In this document: positions 8,720 to 17,600 of the stretch, one piece after another
Position numbering within the stretch: the stretch's first letter is position 1
How the letters are laid out: each line of letters starts with the position of its first letter
DNA from: Aliirhizobium wenxiniae
GTDB taxonomy: Bacteria; Pseudomonadota; Alphaproteobacteria; Rhizobiales; Rhizobiaceae
DNA: 64,000 nucleotides
NCBI RefSeq assembly: GCF_019511445.1
Contig: NZ_JAEUAN010000017.1
Span: forward strand, 99,152 to 163,151
Reading direction: 5' to 3'
Position numbers and translations under genes: made by a program
The notes under the pieces: generated by a model
The model's database searches: none
The model's input: only the letters and a program-made list of their open reading frames with translations
Told to the model about the DNA's origin: nothing

Positions 8720-9588
8720 GCCGCCTTTGTGTCGCCGCCGGGCTTCATCATTTCCTGCTCGACCGAGTCGATCGACGGACGGTCGGAGGAGGAGATCGTC
8801 TTGCGGCCGTATTCAAGCGCCACCTGCGGTACCGAGCCGTTCATGTAGGCAAGCAGCGTCTGCTTGACGATGATGTAGAGCCGGTGCTGCTTGGTGCGCA
8901 CGACCTTGATCTGCGAAACGATCGGGTTGCAGAGGCAGTAGGAAAGGAAGATGCCGAGCATGGTGCCGACGAGAGCCGCGCCGATCAGGCCGCCGAGAAC
9001 CTCGGGAGATTCGTTGATATGGCTCATCGCCTTGATGACGCCGAGGACCGCGGCGATGATACCGAGTGCCGGGAAAGCGTCACCCATCGACTGAATGGAA
9101 TGATACGGCTTCATACGGTCATGAAGGATCGTCTCGATCTCTTCGTCCATCAGCGCTTCGATTTCATGCGAGCGCGCATTGCCGATGATGATCAGGCGCA
9201 CGTAGTCGCAGATGAACGAGGTGAGTTCGACATCCTTGAGGACGGTCGGAGCGGACTGGAAGATCGGCGATTCCGCCGGGTTATCGATATGGGCTTCGAT
9301 CTCGTTACGCGATTTGGTGCGCAGGTCGCGCATCAGCGAATAGAGCACGCCGAGCACTTCCAGATAGGCTCTTTCCTTGGGGACAGCGTTCTTGAAGATT
9401 TCGCCGATCGCCTTGCCGGAATCCTTCAAGACCTTCATCGGGTTCGCCATGATGAAGCTGCCGATGCCGGCGCCGCCGATGACGACAAGTTCGAAAGGCT
9501 GCATGAGGAGAGCGACATAGCCGCCCATGGCCATATAGCCGCCAATGATACAGCCGACCGTGATGACAAATCCGATAATAAGATTCAT
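8716..9588 (-). CDS. motA: Flagellar stator protein MotA
   Basis: A 290-residue inner-membrane proton-channel subunit with four hydrophobic segments. The N-terminus (NLIIGFVITVGCIIGGYMAMGGYVALLMQPFELVVIGGA) and the conserved cytoplasmic/TM3 stretch SIQSMGDAFPALGIIAAVLGVIKAM are diagnostic. It is the first gene of the motA-fliM-fliN-fliG-flhB group. The 128 bp upstream of it separate it from the preceding orf and probably contain its promoter. Its partner motB lies 18 kb away. Confidence 0.98.
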   Translation of the reverse strand: MNLIIGFVITVGCIIGGYMAMGGYVALLMQPFELVVIGGAGIGSFIMANPMKVLKDSGKAIGEIFKNAVPKERAYLEVLGVLYSLMRDLRTKSRNEIEAHIDNPAESPIFQSAPTVLKDVELTSFICDYVRLIIIGNARSHEIEALMDEEIETILHDRMKPYHSIQSMGDAFPALGIIAAVLGVIKAMSHINESPEVLGGLIGAALVGTMLGIFLSYCLCNPIVSQIKVVRTKQHRLYIIVKQTLLAYMNGSVPQVALEYGRKTISSSDRPSIDSVEQEMMKPGGDTKAA

Positions 9589-9716
9589 TGTAAGCTCGTA
9601 TCCAACGCTTGTCTTAGACTATACCGATAAGGCCGCTGCCTTGCGTGAGACTGTTGTAGTCTGCCTGGCCGATGCGGCCGAATGGCCAGGAGAATAATTT
9701 GAAAGGCACGAGTGCC

Positions 9717-10292
9717 CTATTCGCCGTAGATCCTGCCTGTCGATGTGACAATTTCCCACTTGCCGTTGCGTTGCCGCAGGCCCGCAAGGCGTGAACTGTC
9801 CGGCAGCTTTGAGCCGATCTGCACGAGAAAAATGCCGGTGCCATTTTCGATCAGGGCACGGCCGTTGGCAACACGCAGCAGCTTGAATTCCGCCCCGCCG
9901 GGAAATGCCTGGTTTTCGAAGCCGCCTGCATCCGATCCGCCGCCGGATGGCGTTGTCGGTATGGCGGCGGTGGTTATCCGGTCAGTCTCCATCTCGCGCA
10001 AAAGCGGGCGTTCGGCTTCGTCCTGCTGTGGATCGCGCAAGGCGCCGATACCGGCTTCGCCGGCCGGACGTGCGTGGCGCACGTCGCGAAGCCGTTCCCA
10101 TCCGGCCACATTGACCCCGAACTTGTCCTGATTGAAGAACACATACCAGGGGAAGGCGGCGCACAGCATGGAAAACCCGACCAGTGTGGCGACAAGCCAG
10201 CGGTCGATAGGCTTGTCTTCTGGTGCCACTGCCGCGGGATCCCGCTTCCTGCTGAGGCTGGTTCCGCTGAGGAGCCTGTTTTTCATGCTCAT
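9717..10292 (-). CDS. Single-pass membrane protein of the fliI operon, unknown function
   Basis: A 191-residue protein not recognised as a named family. A cytoplasmic basic N-terminus (about 1-30) is followed by one membrane segment (WLVATLVGFSMLCAAFPWYVFF, about 32-53). The external part has a low-complexity Gly/Ser stretch and a folded-looking C-terminus (EFKLLRVANGRALIENGTGIFLVQIGSKLP ... GKWEIVTSTGRIYGE). Its start overlaps the fliI stop by ATGA, so it is co-translated with flgF-fliI. A role in the basal body, stator or export is inferred only from context. Confidence 0.8.
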   Translation of the reverse strand: MSMKNRLLSGTSLSRKRDPAAVAPEDKPIDRWLVATLVGFSMLCAAFPWYVFFNQDKFGVNVAGWERLRDVRHARPAGEAGIGALRDPQQDEAERPLLREMETDRITTAAIPTTPSGGGSDAGGFENQAFPGGAEFKLLRVANGRALIENGTGIFLVQIGSKLPDSSRLAGLRQRNGKWEIVTSTGRIYGE

Positions 10293-11728
10293 CTCTTTCC
10301 TGCCGGCATAGGGCGATTGTTATTCGTGAGAGATGCCTTCAGGGCATTGGCGAGTTCGGTATAGGCGTCGATGACGAGTGCATCGCCGGGCGACTGCTTC
10401 AGCACGTCGTAGATGATCGGTACCTGCTTGACGGCCATGTCGAGATCGGGATCCGCGCCCGGCCGGTAGCCGCCGATAAGCCTGAGATCCTTCGTCTCTT
10501 CGTAAACGCTGATCAGGCCTTTCAGCCTGGAGACCAGCCGTTCCTGGTCGGCGGTCCACGCCTTGCGGGCGAGACGCGAGATCGAGGACAGCGGATTGAC
10601 CGGCGGATAACGGCCTTCGTCGGCAAGCGCACGATCGAGCACGATATGCCCGTCGAGAATACCGCGGGTCGAATCGGCAATCGGGTCGTTGTGATTGTCG
10701 CCATCGACAAGGATGGAGATGATCGCCGTAATCGTGCCCGTGCCTTCGATGCCGGGGCCGGCACGTTCCAGAAGGCGCGGCAGCTCGGTAAAGACGGATG
10801 CGGGATAGCCGCGCGCAACCGGCGGCTCGCCGGCCGCGATCGCAACCTCGCGGATAGCATGGGCAAATCGCGTCACGCTGTCGGCGATGAACAACACGTT
10901 CTGACCCTGATCACGAAAATGTTCCGCGATCGTCATGCCGACCAGCGGCGCCATCTTGCGCAGCATCGGGCTTTCGTCGCTCGTGGTGACGACGATCACC
11001 GCCTTGGCAACATTGTCACCCAGCGTGTCTTCGATGAATTCGCGCACTTCGCGACCGCGTTCACCGACCAGCGTGATTACCACGCGGTCGAAAGCGTCGG
11101 CCTTGGCCAGCATCGAAAGAAGCGTCGATTTGCCGACACCGGATCCGGCGAAAATGCCCAGACGCTGGCCGTAACAAATCGGGGCGAAGATATCGATCGC
11201 CTTCACTCCGGTGCGGAATGAGCTATCGACGCGCCTGCGGGTCATGGAAGGCGGCGGAAGGGTGTTGATCGAGCGAGCGACATTGCCCTCGCGCAGCGGT
11301 CCCTTTCCGTCGATCGGCCTGCACAGCGAATTGATCGTTCTGCCGCACCAGCTGTCGCTTGGCGATAGGCGGAATTCGCCGGTGCGCAAAACCAGATCAC
11401 CGACGCCGATGGGCTCGCCCGGCTCGATCGGGCAGACATAGATAAGGTCGGGTTCGACGCGAACGACCTCGCCCATATGCTTGCCTGTGGCGCTTTGGTG
11501 CGACACGAATTCGCCGAGCCGCACATGTCTGGAAAGGCCGCTGACGGTATAATATCCGGCCGCAATCATTCTGACCCGGCCCCCCCAGGTAAGCACGCTC
11601 GCCGGGTTTCCGTAATGCACTGCCATATCGGAAAGCCGTTCCAGTCGCGGCATGCCGGTAGGTTGGGTAGCGGTCTGTTCGGCCGATATCTCGTCCGGCT
11701 GGAAATCAGGTTCGGCCGTCATCGTCAT
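10289..11728 (-). CDS. fliI: Flagellar export ATPase FliI
   Basis: A 479-residue ATPase of the F1-beta/type III family. The Walker A motif is GSGVGKST (about residue 187), followed by GERGREVREFIEDTLG, Walker B in QNVLFIADSVTRFAHA, and the family stretch ARGYPASVFTELPRLLERAG. It starts 11 bp after flgF and overlaps the next orf by 4 nt. Candidate FliH- and FliJ-like partners are encoded at 27248 and 38924. Confidence 0.98.
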   Translation of the reverse strand: MTMTAEPDFQPDEISAEQTATQPTGMPRLERLSDMAVHYGNPASVLTWGGRVRMIAAGYYTVSGLSRHVRLGEFVSHQSATGKHMGEVVRVEPDLIYVCPIEPGEPIGVGDLVLRTGEFRLSPSDSWCGRTINSLCRPIDGKGPLREGNVARSINTLPPPSMTRRRVDSSFRTGVKAIDIFAPICYGQRLGIFAGSGVGKSTLLSMLAKADAFDRVVITLVGERGREVREFIEDTLGDNVAKAVIVVTTSDESPMLRKMAPLVGMTIAEHFRDQGQNVLFIADSVTRFAHAIREVAIAAGEPPVARGYPASVFTELPRLLERAGPGIEGTGTITAIISILVDGDNHNDPIADSTRGILDGHIVLDRALADEGRYPPVNPLSSISRLARKAWTADQERLVSRLKGLISVYEETKDLRLIGGYRPGADPDLDMAVKQVPIIYDVLKQSPGDALVIDAYTELANALKASLTNNNRPMPAGKR

Positions 11729-11739
11729 CGGCGCGTTTC

Positions 11740-12474
11740 CTACTGGCTACCGCCCAGTGTTCTCATCGCAGACGAGAAATTGTCTTCACTCGTGCTCATC
11801 AGCGAGGAAATGCTCTCGAAGGCCCGGTTCACCTGGATCAACTGGGTCATCTCACCGATGGCGTTGACATTCGACTGTTCGACGAAGCCCTGCATGACGC
11901 CGACGCCCATGGTGTCGACAATAGGCTGGGGTGCCTCTGTCGGCACGACGCCGCTATTGTCGGAGCGGTAGAACCCCTTGCTGAGGTCTGCGGAGAACAC
12001 GCCAATCTGCCCGACCATCCGGTCGCCCTGCATGATGCGTCCGTCCTGGCCGACCTTCGGCGAACCGCCGCGCGGATCGAGCTGGATCGGTGCGCCGCCG
12101 GCATCAAGAACAGGGTAGCCCTGGGTCGAGATGAGTTCGCCGGCAAGTCCCATGGAGAAACGACCGTCACGCGTGAGCACCTGCCCCTGCGGGGTCTGGA
12201 GCTGGAACCAGGCATCGCCCTTGACGGCGAAATCCAGCGTATTGCCGGTCTGTTCGAGCTGACCGTTACGCATCGACAGATAGTCGTTGCCCTGGGAAAC
12301 GAAGGCGATCTTGGTGTTGTTCTCGTTCTGGGTCTGGCTGAGAACCTGATCGAACTTCACCTCGGTCGCGCGAAAGCCGACGGTATTCATGTTGGCGATG
12401 TTGTCGGAGATCGTGGTGAGGCGACGCTCGAGAGCGATCTGCGAGGAAATGCCGACATAGATACCGGATTGCAT
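11740..12474 (-). CDS. flgF: Flagellar basal-body rod protein FlgF
   Basis: A 244-residue proximal-rod protein with the rod/hook N-terminal motif (QIALERRLTTISDNIANMNTVGFRATEVKF), the central FlgG-like beta region (LDFAVKGDAWFQLQTPQGQVLTRDGRF) and the C-terminal motif (GFVEQSNVNAIGEMTQLIQVNRAFESI). It is the first gene of the flgF-fliI-orf operon and is divergent from flgB. Confidence 0.96.
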   Translation of the reverse strand: MQSGIYVGISSQIALERRLTTISDNIANMNTVGFRATEVKFDQVLSQTQNENNTKIAFVSQGNDYLSMRNGQLEQTGNTLDFAVKGDAWFQLQTPQGQVLTRDGRFSMGLAGELISTQGYPVLDAGGAPIQLDPRGGSPKVGQDGRIMQGDRMVGQIGVFSADLSKGFYRSDNSGVVPTEAPQPIVDTMGVGVMQGFVEQSNVNAIGEMTQLIQVNRAFESISSLMSTSEDNFSSAMRTLGGSQ

Positions 12475-12689
12475 GGATGTCTCCTGATTTACGGATACGG
12501 CGCATGCCCCCGCACGGGAGAGCTCTGGCGATTTGAAGAGACAGTTAAGAGCCCGGGCTTGCGCGAACCTGTTTGGCTCGGCGCATCGGAAAATGCCGGC
12601 TGCAGCGGCAAATCTGCTGGCGGTTTTTATCGCAAGTCCCGCGCAAGATTATCGCTCTAGCTTCCGGCACAACAAGATGGAGTAGACCC
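12475..12689. promoter_or_regulatory. Divergent intergenic region flgF / flgB
   Basis: These 215 bp separate the two outward-facing basal-body operons and must hold both promoters. No further gene is seen. GGAG at 12679-12682 is a good ribosome binding site 7 bp from the flgB ATG at 12690. No sigma-28-type box was recognised. Confidence 0.6.
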
Positions 12690-13097
12690 ATGACCATGCA
12701 GCCGATCCAGTTGTTCGAACTTGCGTCCAGGCAAGCAGAATGGCTGTCCGTTCGACAGCAGGTGACGACGATGAACGTCGCTAACGCGAACACGCCGAAA
12801 TACGTCTCCAAGGACCTGACCCCCTTCGACGCAGAGCTCAAGTCCGCAAGCGGTCTCGGCTCCATGGAAATGGCCAGGACCAATCCGGCGCACATGACGA
12901 CGAATATCGCCGGCAATGGTCGGGTTGAACTGAAGGACACCAAGCTCAATCAGGAGATCGGCGTCCAGGAATCCGGCAACACCGTCTCGCTGGCGGGTGA
13001 AATGTCGAAAATGGGCGAGGTCAAGCGTCAGTACGAACTGAACACGCTGCTCGTACAGAACATCAACCGAATGATGCTGACGGCACTGGGTAAGTAA
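12690..13097 (+). CDS. flgB: Flagellar basal-body rod protein FlgB
   Basis: A 135-residue proximal-rod protein. The N-terminal helix and loop (LFELASRQAEWLSVRQQVTTMNVANANTPKYVSKDLTPF) and the C-terminal MGEVKRQYELNTLLVQNINRMM stretch are typical. A longer frame exists upstream, but ATG 12690 has the GGAG site and gives the family length. It is the first gene of the long plus-strand operon; flgC starts 2 bp after its stop. Confidence 0.94.
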   Translation: MTMQPIQLFELASRQAEWLSVRQQVTTMNVANANTPKYVSKDLTPFDAELKSASGLGSMEMARTNPAHMTTNIAGNGRVELKDTKLNQEIGVQESGNTVSLAGEMSKMGEVKRQYELNTLLVQNINRMMLTALGK

Positions 13098-13098
13098 G

Positions 13099-13512
13099 AT
13101 GGACTCACTGATCGCCTCCCTCAAGATCGCAGGCAGTGGCATGGAAGCCCAGTCCACCCGCCTGCGTATCGTTTCGGAAAACATCGCAAACGCGCGCACC
13201 ACCGGTGATACGGCGGGTGCGGATCCCTATCGCCGCAAGATCATCACCTTCGCGGAAGAGATGGATCGCGCCAGCGGCTTCAATCTCGTCGACGTCAAGA
13301 AGATCGGCACTGATCAGGGCGACTTCGTCGAGGAATACGATCCGGATCATCCGGCCGCCAATGAACAGGGCATGGTCAAGTATCCGAACGTCAATGTGCT
13401 GATCGAGATGGCCGACCTTCGCGAAGCCAATCGCAGCTACGAGGCAAACCTGCAGAGCATCAAGCAGACGCGGGACATGATCTCGTCGACAATCGATTTG
13501 TTGAAAGGTTAA
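13099..13512 (+). CDS. flgC: Flagellar basal-body rod protein FlgC
   Basis: A 137-residue proximal-rod protein: SLKIAGSGMEAQSTRLRIVSENIANART at the N-terminus, GMVKYPNVNVLIEMADLREANRSYEANL at the C-terminus, both diagnostic of FlgC. The stop overlaps the first base of the fliE start codon, so flgB-flgC-fliE are tightly coupled. Confidence 0.96.
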   Translation: MDSLIASLKIAGSGMEAQSTRLRIVSENIANARTTGDTAGADPYRRKIITFAEEMDRASGFNLVDVKKIGTDQGDFVEEYDPDHPAANEQGMVKYPNVNVLIEMADLREANRSYEANLQSIKQTRDMISSTIDLLKG

Positions 13513-13862
13513 TGATGATCGATAGCATTTCAAGCATCGGTTCGCTGACGAAGTCCAGCGGCCTCGACAAGACCGAAGCCACCGGCAGCAGCATGTCGAA
13601 CATGCTCGGCGCAGCCGCTGGCGCGGTCGCAACCGGTGTTGCGGGACCGAGTTTCGGCAGCTTTCTGGCCGATGCCGCCAAGGGTGCGCTCGATAGCGTC
13701 AAGCAGGGCGAGGCCATGTCCTTCGCCGGCATTCAGGGCAAGGCGACGACGCGTGAAGTCGTCGATGCCGTCATGGAAGCTAATCGCACGCTGCAGACCG
13801 CAGTCGCTCTGAGAGACAAGGTTGTTTCGGCCTATCTCGAAGTCTCCAAAATGCAGATCTAG
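13512..13862 (+). CDS. fliE: MS-ring/rod junction protein FliE
   Basis: A 116-residue protein linking the MS ring to the rod. The recognisable part is the C-terminal half (SFGSFLADAAKGALDSVKQGEAMS ... TTREVVDAVMEANRTLQTAVALRDKVVSAYLEVSKMQI). The N-terminal 45 residues are Ser/Gly/Ala-rich, as expected for an unstructured type III export signal. Two consecutive ATGs (13512, 13515) are possible starts. Confidence 0.93.
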   Translation: MMIDSISSIGSLTKSSGLDKTEATGSSMSNMLGAAAGAVATGVAGPSFGSFLADAAKGALDSVKQGEAMSFAGIQGKATTREVVDAVMEANRTLQTAVALRDKVVSAYLEVSKMQI

Positions 13863-13882
13863 GATAGAGAGGTTTCACGTCC

Positions 13883-14671
13883 ATGAGAGCACTTGCTATT
13901 GCTGCCACGGGTATGAACGCCCAGCAGACGAACCTCGAAGTCATCGCAAACAACATCGCCAACATCAACACGACCGCCTTCAAGCGCGGCCGGGCGGAGT
14001 TTACCGATCTTCTTTATCAGACCGAGCGCGCCGCAGGCGTTGCCAACCGCGCCAACCAGTCGGTCGTGCCGGAAGGCGCCAATATCGGTCTCGGTGTGCA
14101 GACGTCGGCTGTCCGCAAACTGTTCGAACAGGGTGAAATTTCCCAGACCAGCAACACGCTCGATGCAGCGATTGTCGGCAATGGCTGGTTCCAGATCGAA
14201 GGCTCGGACGGCACCACCCTCTATACACGCGCCGGTGCGTTCAATAAGGATGCCAACGGCCGCCTGGTGACGATCGATGGTTACGGCGTCATTCCCGCGA
14301 TCACCATTCCGCAGGACGCAACCGAAGTCACCATCGCCCAGGACGGCACCGTCTCGGTCCGTATCGGCGAACAGGACAACATGACGGAAGTCGGTCAGCT
14401 CCAGCTGGCGCTCTTTGCCAACGATGCAGGCCTTCGCCCGCTCGGCGATAACCTCTTCGCGGTAACGGAAGCCTCTGGAGATGCCGTTGTAGGTCTGCCG
14501 GTGGATGCCGGTTACGGATACCTGAAGCAGGGCTATCTGGAGAGCTCCAACGTCGATTCTGTCAAGGAGATCACCGACCTGATCTCGGCGCAGCGCGCTT
14601 ACGAAATGAATTCCAAGGTCATCACGACGGCAGACGAGATGGCCCAGATCGTCAGTAAGAACCTGAAGTAA
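13883..14671 (+). CDS. flgG: Distal rod protein FlgG
   Basis: A 262-residue distal-rod protein, the family's usual size. N-terminus RALAIAATGMNAQQTNLEVIANNIANINTTAFKRGRAEF, central DAAIVGNGWFQIEGSDGTTLYTRAGAF, C-terminus QGYLESSNVDSVKEITDLISAQRAYEMNSKVITTADEM, all canonical. It is 20 bp after fliE. Confidence 0.98.
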   Translation: MRALAIAATGMNAQQTNLEVIANNIANINTTAFKRGRAEFTDLLYQTERAAGVANRANQSVVPEGANIGLGVQTSAVRKLFEQGEISQTSNTLDAAIVGNGWFQIEGSDGTTLYTRAGAFNKDANGRLVTIDGYGVIPAITIPQDATEVTIAQDGTVSVRIGEQDNMTEVGQLQLALFANDAGLRPLGDNLFAVTEASGDAVVGLPVDAGYGYLKQGYLESSNVDSVKEITDLISAQRAYEMNSKVITTADEMAQIVSKNLK

Positions 14672-14692
14672 CGGATTGAGAGGCGGGCAAAC

Positions 14693-15181
14693 ATGATGTT
14701 TCCTAGTGTAAATGCACTTCGGTCGGTTGTCGGCGGGGTTGCCCTGTCGCTGCTGTTCATCGCGGGTGCCGGATCGCAGGTCGCGGTTGCTCAGCCTCTT
14801 TATGCCGTTGTTCCCACCTCGACGATTTTTCCCGGTGATCTGATTTCCGCAAGTCAGGTCATGGAAGTAGAGGTAACCAATCCCAATCTGGCTGGCGGCT
14901 ACACGTCGAGCGTCACGGAAGTCATCGGCAAGGTGGCAAAGCGCACGCTTGTTCCTGGGCGGACCATTCCCTCGTCCGCTCTGAGGGAGGCCTACACAAT
15001 CGAGCGGGGCAAGGCCGTCCGCATCATGTTCAATGTCGGCGGCTTGACGATTTCGGCCCCCGGATCGGCTCTGCAGGACGCCATGGCGGGAGATGCAATC
15101 CGTGTCCGTAACACCGAGAGCGGAGTTACCGTCACTGGTACTGTCAGGGCCGATGGAAATGTCGAGGTTGTCCAGAAATGA
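14693..15181 (+). CDS. flgA: P-ring assembly chaperone FlgA
   Basis: A 162-residue periplasmic protein with a signal peptide (about 1-33) and an SAF domain (about 45-105: STIFPGDLISASQVMEVEV), followed by the KAVRIMFNVGGLTISAPGSALQDAMAGDAIRVRN region typical of FlgA. It assists P-ring (FlgI) assembly and precedes flgI, overlapping it by 4 nt. ATG 14696 is an alternative start. Confidence 0.94.
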   Translation: MMFPSVNALRSVVGGVALSLLFIAGAGSQVAVAQPLYAVVPTSTIFPGDLISASQVMEVEVTNPNLAGGYTSSVTEVIGKVAKRTLVPGRTIPSSALREAYTIERGKAVRIMFNVGGLTISAPGSALQDAMAGDAIRVRNTESGVTVTGTVRADGNVEVVQK

Positions 15182-16299
15182 TCGGTAGACTGCTTACAAC
15201 GATCGCCGCCGGCCTGCTGGCGCTTTTTGCTGCGGCGTCCGTCGTGGAAGCGGCATCGAATGCGCGCATCAAGGACGTGGTCTCGCTTCAGGCCGGTCGC
15301 GACAACCAGCTCATCGGATATGGTCTTGTGGTCGGCCTGCAGGGAACGGGCGATGGCCTGCGTGCATCGCCGTTTACCGACCAGTCGATGCGCGCGATGC
15401 TCCAGAACCTGGGTATTTCGACGCAAGGCGGCCAGTCGGCCGCCAAAAACGTCGCGGCCGTCATGGTCACGACGAACCTGCCGCCGTTCACCAGCCCCGG
15501 CAGCCGCATCGATGTGACCGTCAGTTCTCTCGGTGATGCAACATCGTTGCGCGGCGGAACACTCGTCATGACGTCGCTCACCGGCGCCGATGGGCAGATC
15601 TATGCCGTCGCGCAGGGCGCAGTGGTGGTGTCCGGCTTCCTCGCAGAAGGAGCCGCAGCAACGATCACGGAAGGCATCACGACCGCCGGCCGCATTCCTG
15701 GCGGCGCCATCATCGAGCGGGAACTGCCGTCTCGGTTCAAGGATTCGGGCAACCTTGTCCTTCAACTGCGCAATCCGGATTTCTCCACAGCGATCCGCGT
15801 GGCCGACGTGATCAACTCTTTCTCCACCAGCACTTATCGCATGCCGATCGCCGAAGCCCGCGATTCCCAGGTCGTCTCCGTACAGAAGCCACCGCAGGAA
15901 GATCTGGCCCGTCTCATGGCGCGGATCGAGAACCTCGCGGTCGAGACCGATACGCCTGCCAAGGTCGTCATCAACGAGCGCACGGGAACCATCGTCATCG
16001 GTGCCGATGTTCGCATCTCTCGGGTCGCGGTCAGCTATGGAACACTGACGGTTCAGGTCACCGAAATGCCGCAGGTCATCCAGCCGCTGCCCTTCTCGCG
16101 CGGAGAGACCTATGTCCAGCCGGAAACGGATATCGTCGCTGAAAAGGCAGGCGGACCGGTTGCGGTTCTCGAAGGCCCGGATCTGCGTTCGCTGGTCGCC
16201 GGATTGAACAGCATTGGCGTCAAGCCCGACGGGATTATCGCGATCCTGCAGGGGATCAAGTCCGCAGGTGCGCTGCAAGCGGAGCTGGTATTGCAATGA
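15178..16299 (+). CDS. flgI: Flagellar P-ring protein FlgI
   Basis: A 373-residue periplasmic P-ring protein: signal peptide with AASVVEAAS cleavage region, then the family hallmark ARIKDVVSLQAGRDNQLIGYGLVVGLQGTGDGLRASPFTDQSMRAMLQNLG and the C-terminal LRSLVAGLNSIGVKPDGIIAILQGIKSAGALQAELV. It overlaps flgA and motE by 4 nt each, showing tight operon packing. Confidence 0.98.
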   Translation: MIGRLLTTIAAGLLALFAAASVVEAASNARIKDVVSLQAGRDNQLIGYGLVVGLQGTGDGLRASPFTDQSMRAMLQNLGISTQGGQSAAKNVAAVMVTTNLPPFTSPGSRIDVTVSSLGDATSLRGGTLVMTSLTGADGQIYAVAQGAVVVSGFLAEGAAATITEGITTAGRIPGGAIIERELPSRFKDSGNLVLQLRNPDFSTAIRVADVINSFSTSTYRMPIAEARDSQVVSVQKPPQEDLARLMARIENLAVETDTPAKVVINERTGTIVIGADVRISRVAVSYGTLTVQVTEMPQVIQPLPFSRGETYVQPETDIVAEKAGGPVAVLEGPDLRSLVAGLNSIGVKPDGIIAILQGIKSAGALQAELVLQ

Positions 16300-16853
16300 T
16301 TGGTCGAGACACTTCATCTCCGGCACGCCTACGGCCTTGGGAGCGCTCTTCGGTTGCTCTTCCCTTTCTGGCCCTTCTCGGTCTCCTTGTCGCCTTGCCC
16401 TCTGCTGATGCCCAGGAGCAGGTTCGCGACACGACCGGCCTGACGAGCGAAGCCGAAGTCCAGCAATATTGCAGCAACATCGCCGATGCTGCGCGTGACC
16501 GCCGTTATGCGTTGCAGAAACAGGATCTTGAAAAGCTCCAGGGCGATGTGAACGATCGTATTGCCCTCATGGAAACCCGCAAGGCCGAATACGAGGACTG
16601 GATCGGCCGGCGCAACGCCTTCATGAAACAGGCCGAAAACGGTCTCGTTGATATCTTCAAGACCATGAAACCAGACACTGCCGCTCCTCGTCTGGAGGAA
16701 ATGCAGGCAGGGCTCGCCGCCGCCATCGTCATGCGGCTCCCGCCCCGCCAATCCGGTCTGATATTGAGCGAAATGGATGCCAAGAAGGCTGCCGCCGTTG
16801 CATCCATCATCGCCAGTGCAGCGGATCCCAACACGTCGAAAGATCCGTCATGA
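16296..16853 (+). CDS. motE: MotE, periplasmic chaperone of the motor protein MotC
   Basis: A 185-residue exported protein between flgI and flgH, the position of motE in S. meliloti, where it stabilises MotC. An N-terminal hydrophobic signal segment (FLALLGLLVALPSADAQ) is followed by a coiled-coil-prone stretch (RYALQKQDLEKLQGDVNDRIALMETRKAEYEDW) and a MgtE-N-like C-terminal part (LEEMQAGLAAAIVMRLPPRQSGLILSEMDAKKAAAVASII). It overlaps flgI and flgH by 4 nt each. Confidence 0.88.
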   Translation: MIGRDTSSPARLRPWERSSVALPFLALLGLLVALPSADAQEQVRDTTGLTSEAEVQQYCSNIADAARDRRYALQKQDLEKLQGDVNDRIALMETRKAEYEDWIGRRNAFMKQAENGLVDIFKTMKPDTAAPRLEEMQAGLAAAIVMRLPPRQSGLILSEMDAKKAAAVASIIASAADPNTSKDPS

Positions 16854-17569
16854 CCAAATTCGCCCCCGCACTTCTCGCGACCGTCGCGCTTCTTTCAGGA
16901 TGCTCGCAGACGCCCCAGACGATCCGTGAGATCGGCAACGCACCGTCGATGAGCCCGATCGGCAGCGGCCTGCAATTCAGCCAGGCACCGCAGCTCGCCT
17001 CCTATCCGAAACGCCCCCAGAACATGAACAACGGCTACTCCTTGTGGAGCGACAGCCAGGCTGCCCTGTTCAAGGACGCCCGCGCGCTCAACATTGGCGA
17101 CATCCTGACGGTGAACATCCGGATCAACGACAAGGCGAATTTCGACAACGAAACGGATCTGGAAAAGACCAACAGCCGCAAGTCCGGATGGAATGCCGAC
17201 GCGACGATTTTCGGATGGAACCCGAAGACGGAATCCACCTATGGATTTGACGGCACATCGGAGATGAATGGCAAGGGATCGACAACGCGCGCGGAGCAGT
17301 TGAACCTGCTTGTCGCGGCTGTCGTGACCGGCGTTCTGGACAACGGCAATCTCCTGATCAGTGGCTCGCAGGAAGTACGGGTGAACCATGAAATCCGTAT
17401 TCTCAACGTTGCCGGTATCGTTAGGCCGCAGGATGTCGATTCGGAAAACGAAATCTCTTACGACAAGATTGCTGAGGCTCGCATTTCCTACGGCGGCCGC
17501 GGTCGTGTGACGGAAATCCAGCAACCGCCCGTCGGACAGCAGGTCCTCGACCTGTTCTCGCCGATCTGA
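16850..17569 (+). CDS. flgH: Flagellar L-ring lipoprotein FlgH
   Basis: A 239-residue outer-membrane ring protein with a lipobox (LLSGCSQT, Cys near residue 19), followed by SLWSDSQAALFKDARALNIGDILTVNIRINDKA and the conserved C-terminal VAGIVRPQDVDSENEISYDKIAEARISYGGRG. It overlaps motE by 4 nt; fliL follows after 31 bp. Confidence 0.98.
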   Translation: MTKFAPALLATVALLSGCSQTPQTIREIGNAPSMSPIGSGLQFSQAPQLASYPKRPQNMNNGYSLWSDSQAALFKDARALNIGDILTVNIRINDKANFDNETDLEKTNSRKSGWNADATIFGWNPKTESTYGFDGTSEMNGKGSTTRAEQLNLLVAAVVTGVLDNGNLLISGSQEVRVNHEIRILNVAGIVRPQDVDSENEISYDKIAEARISYGGRGRVTEIQQPPVGQQVLDLFSPI

Positions 17570-17600
17570 GACGTTGGCCCGCGCCGAGGAGTGACATCAC

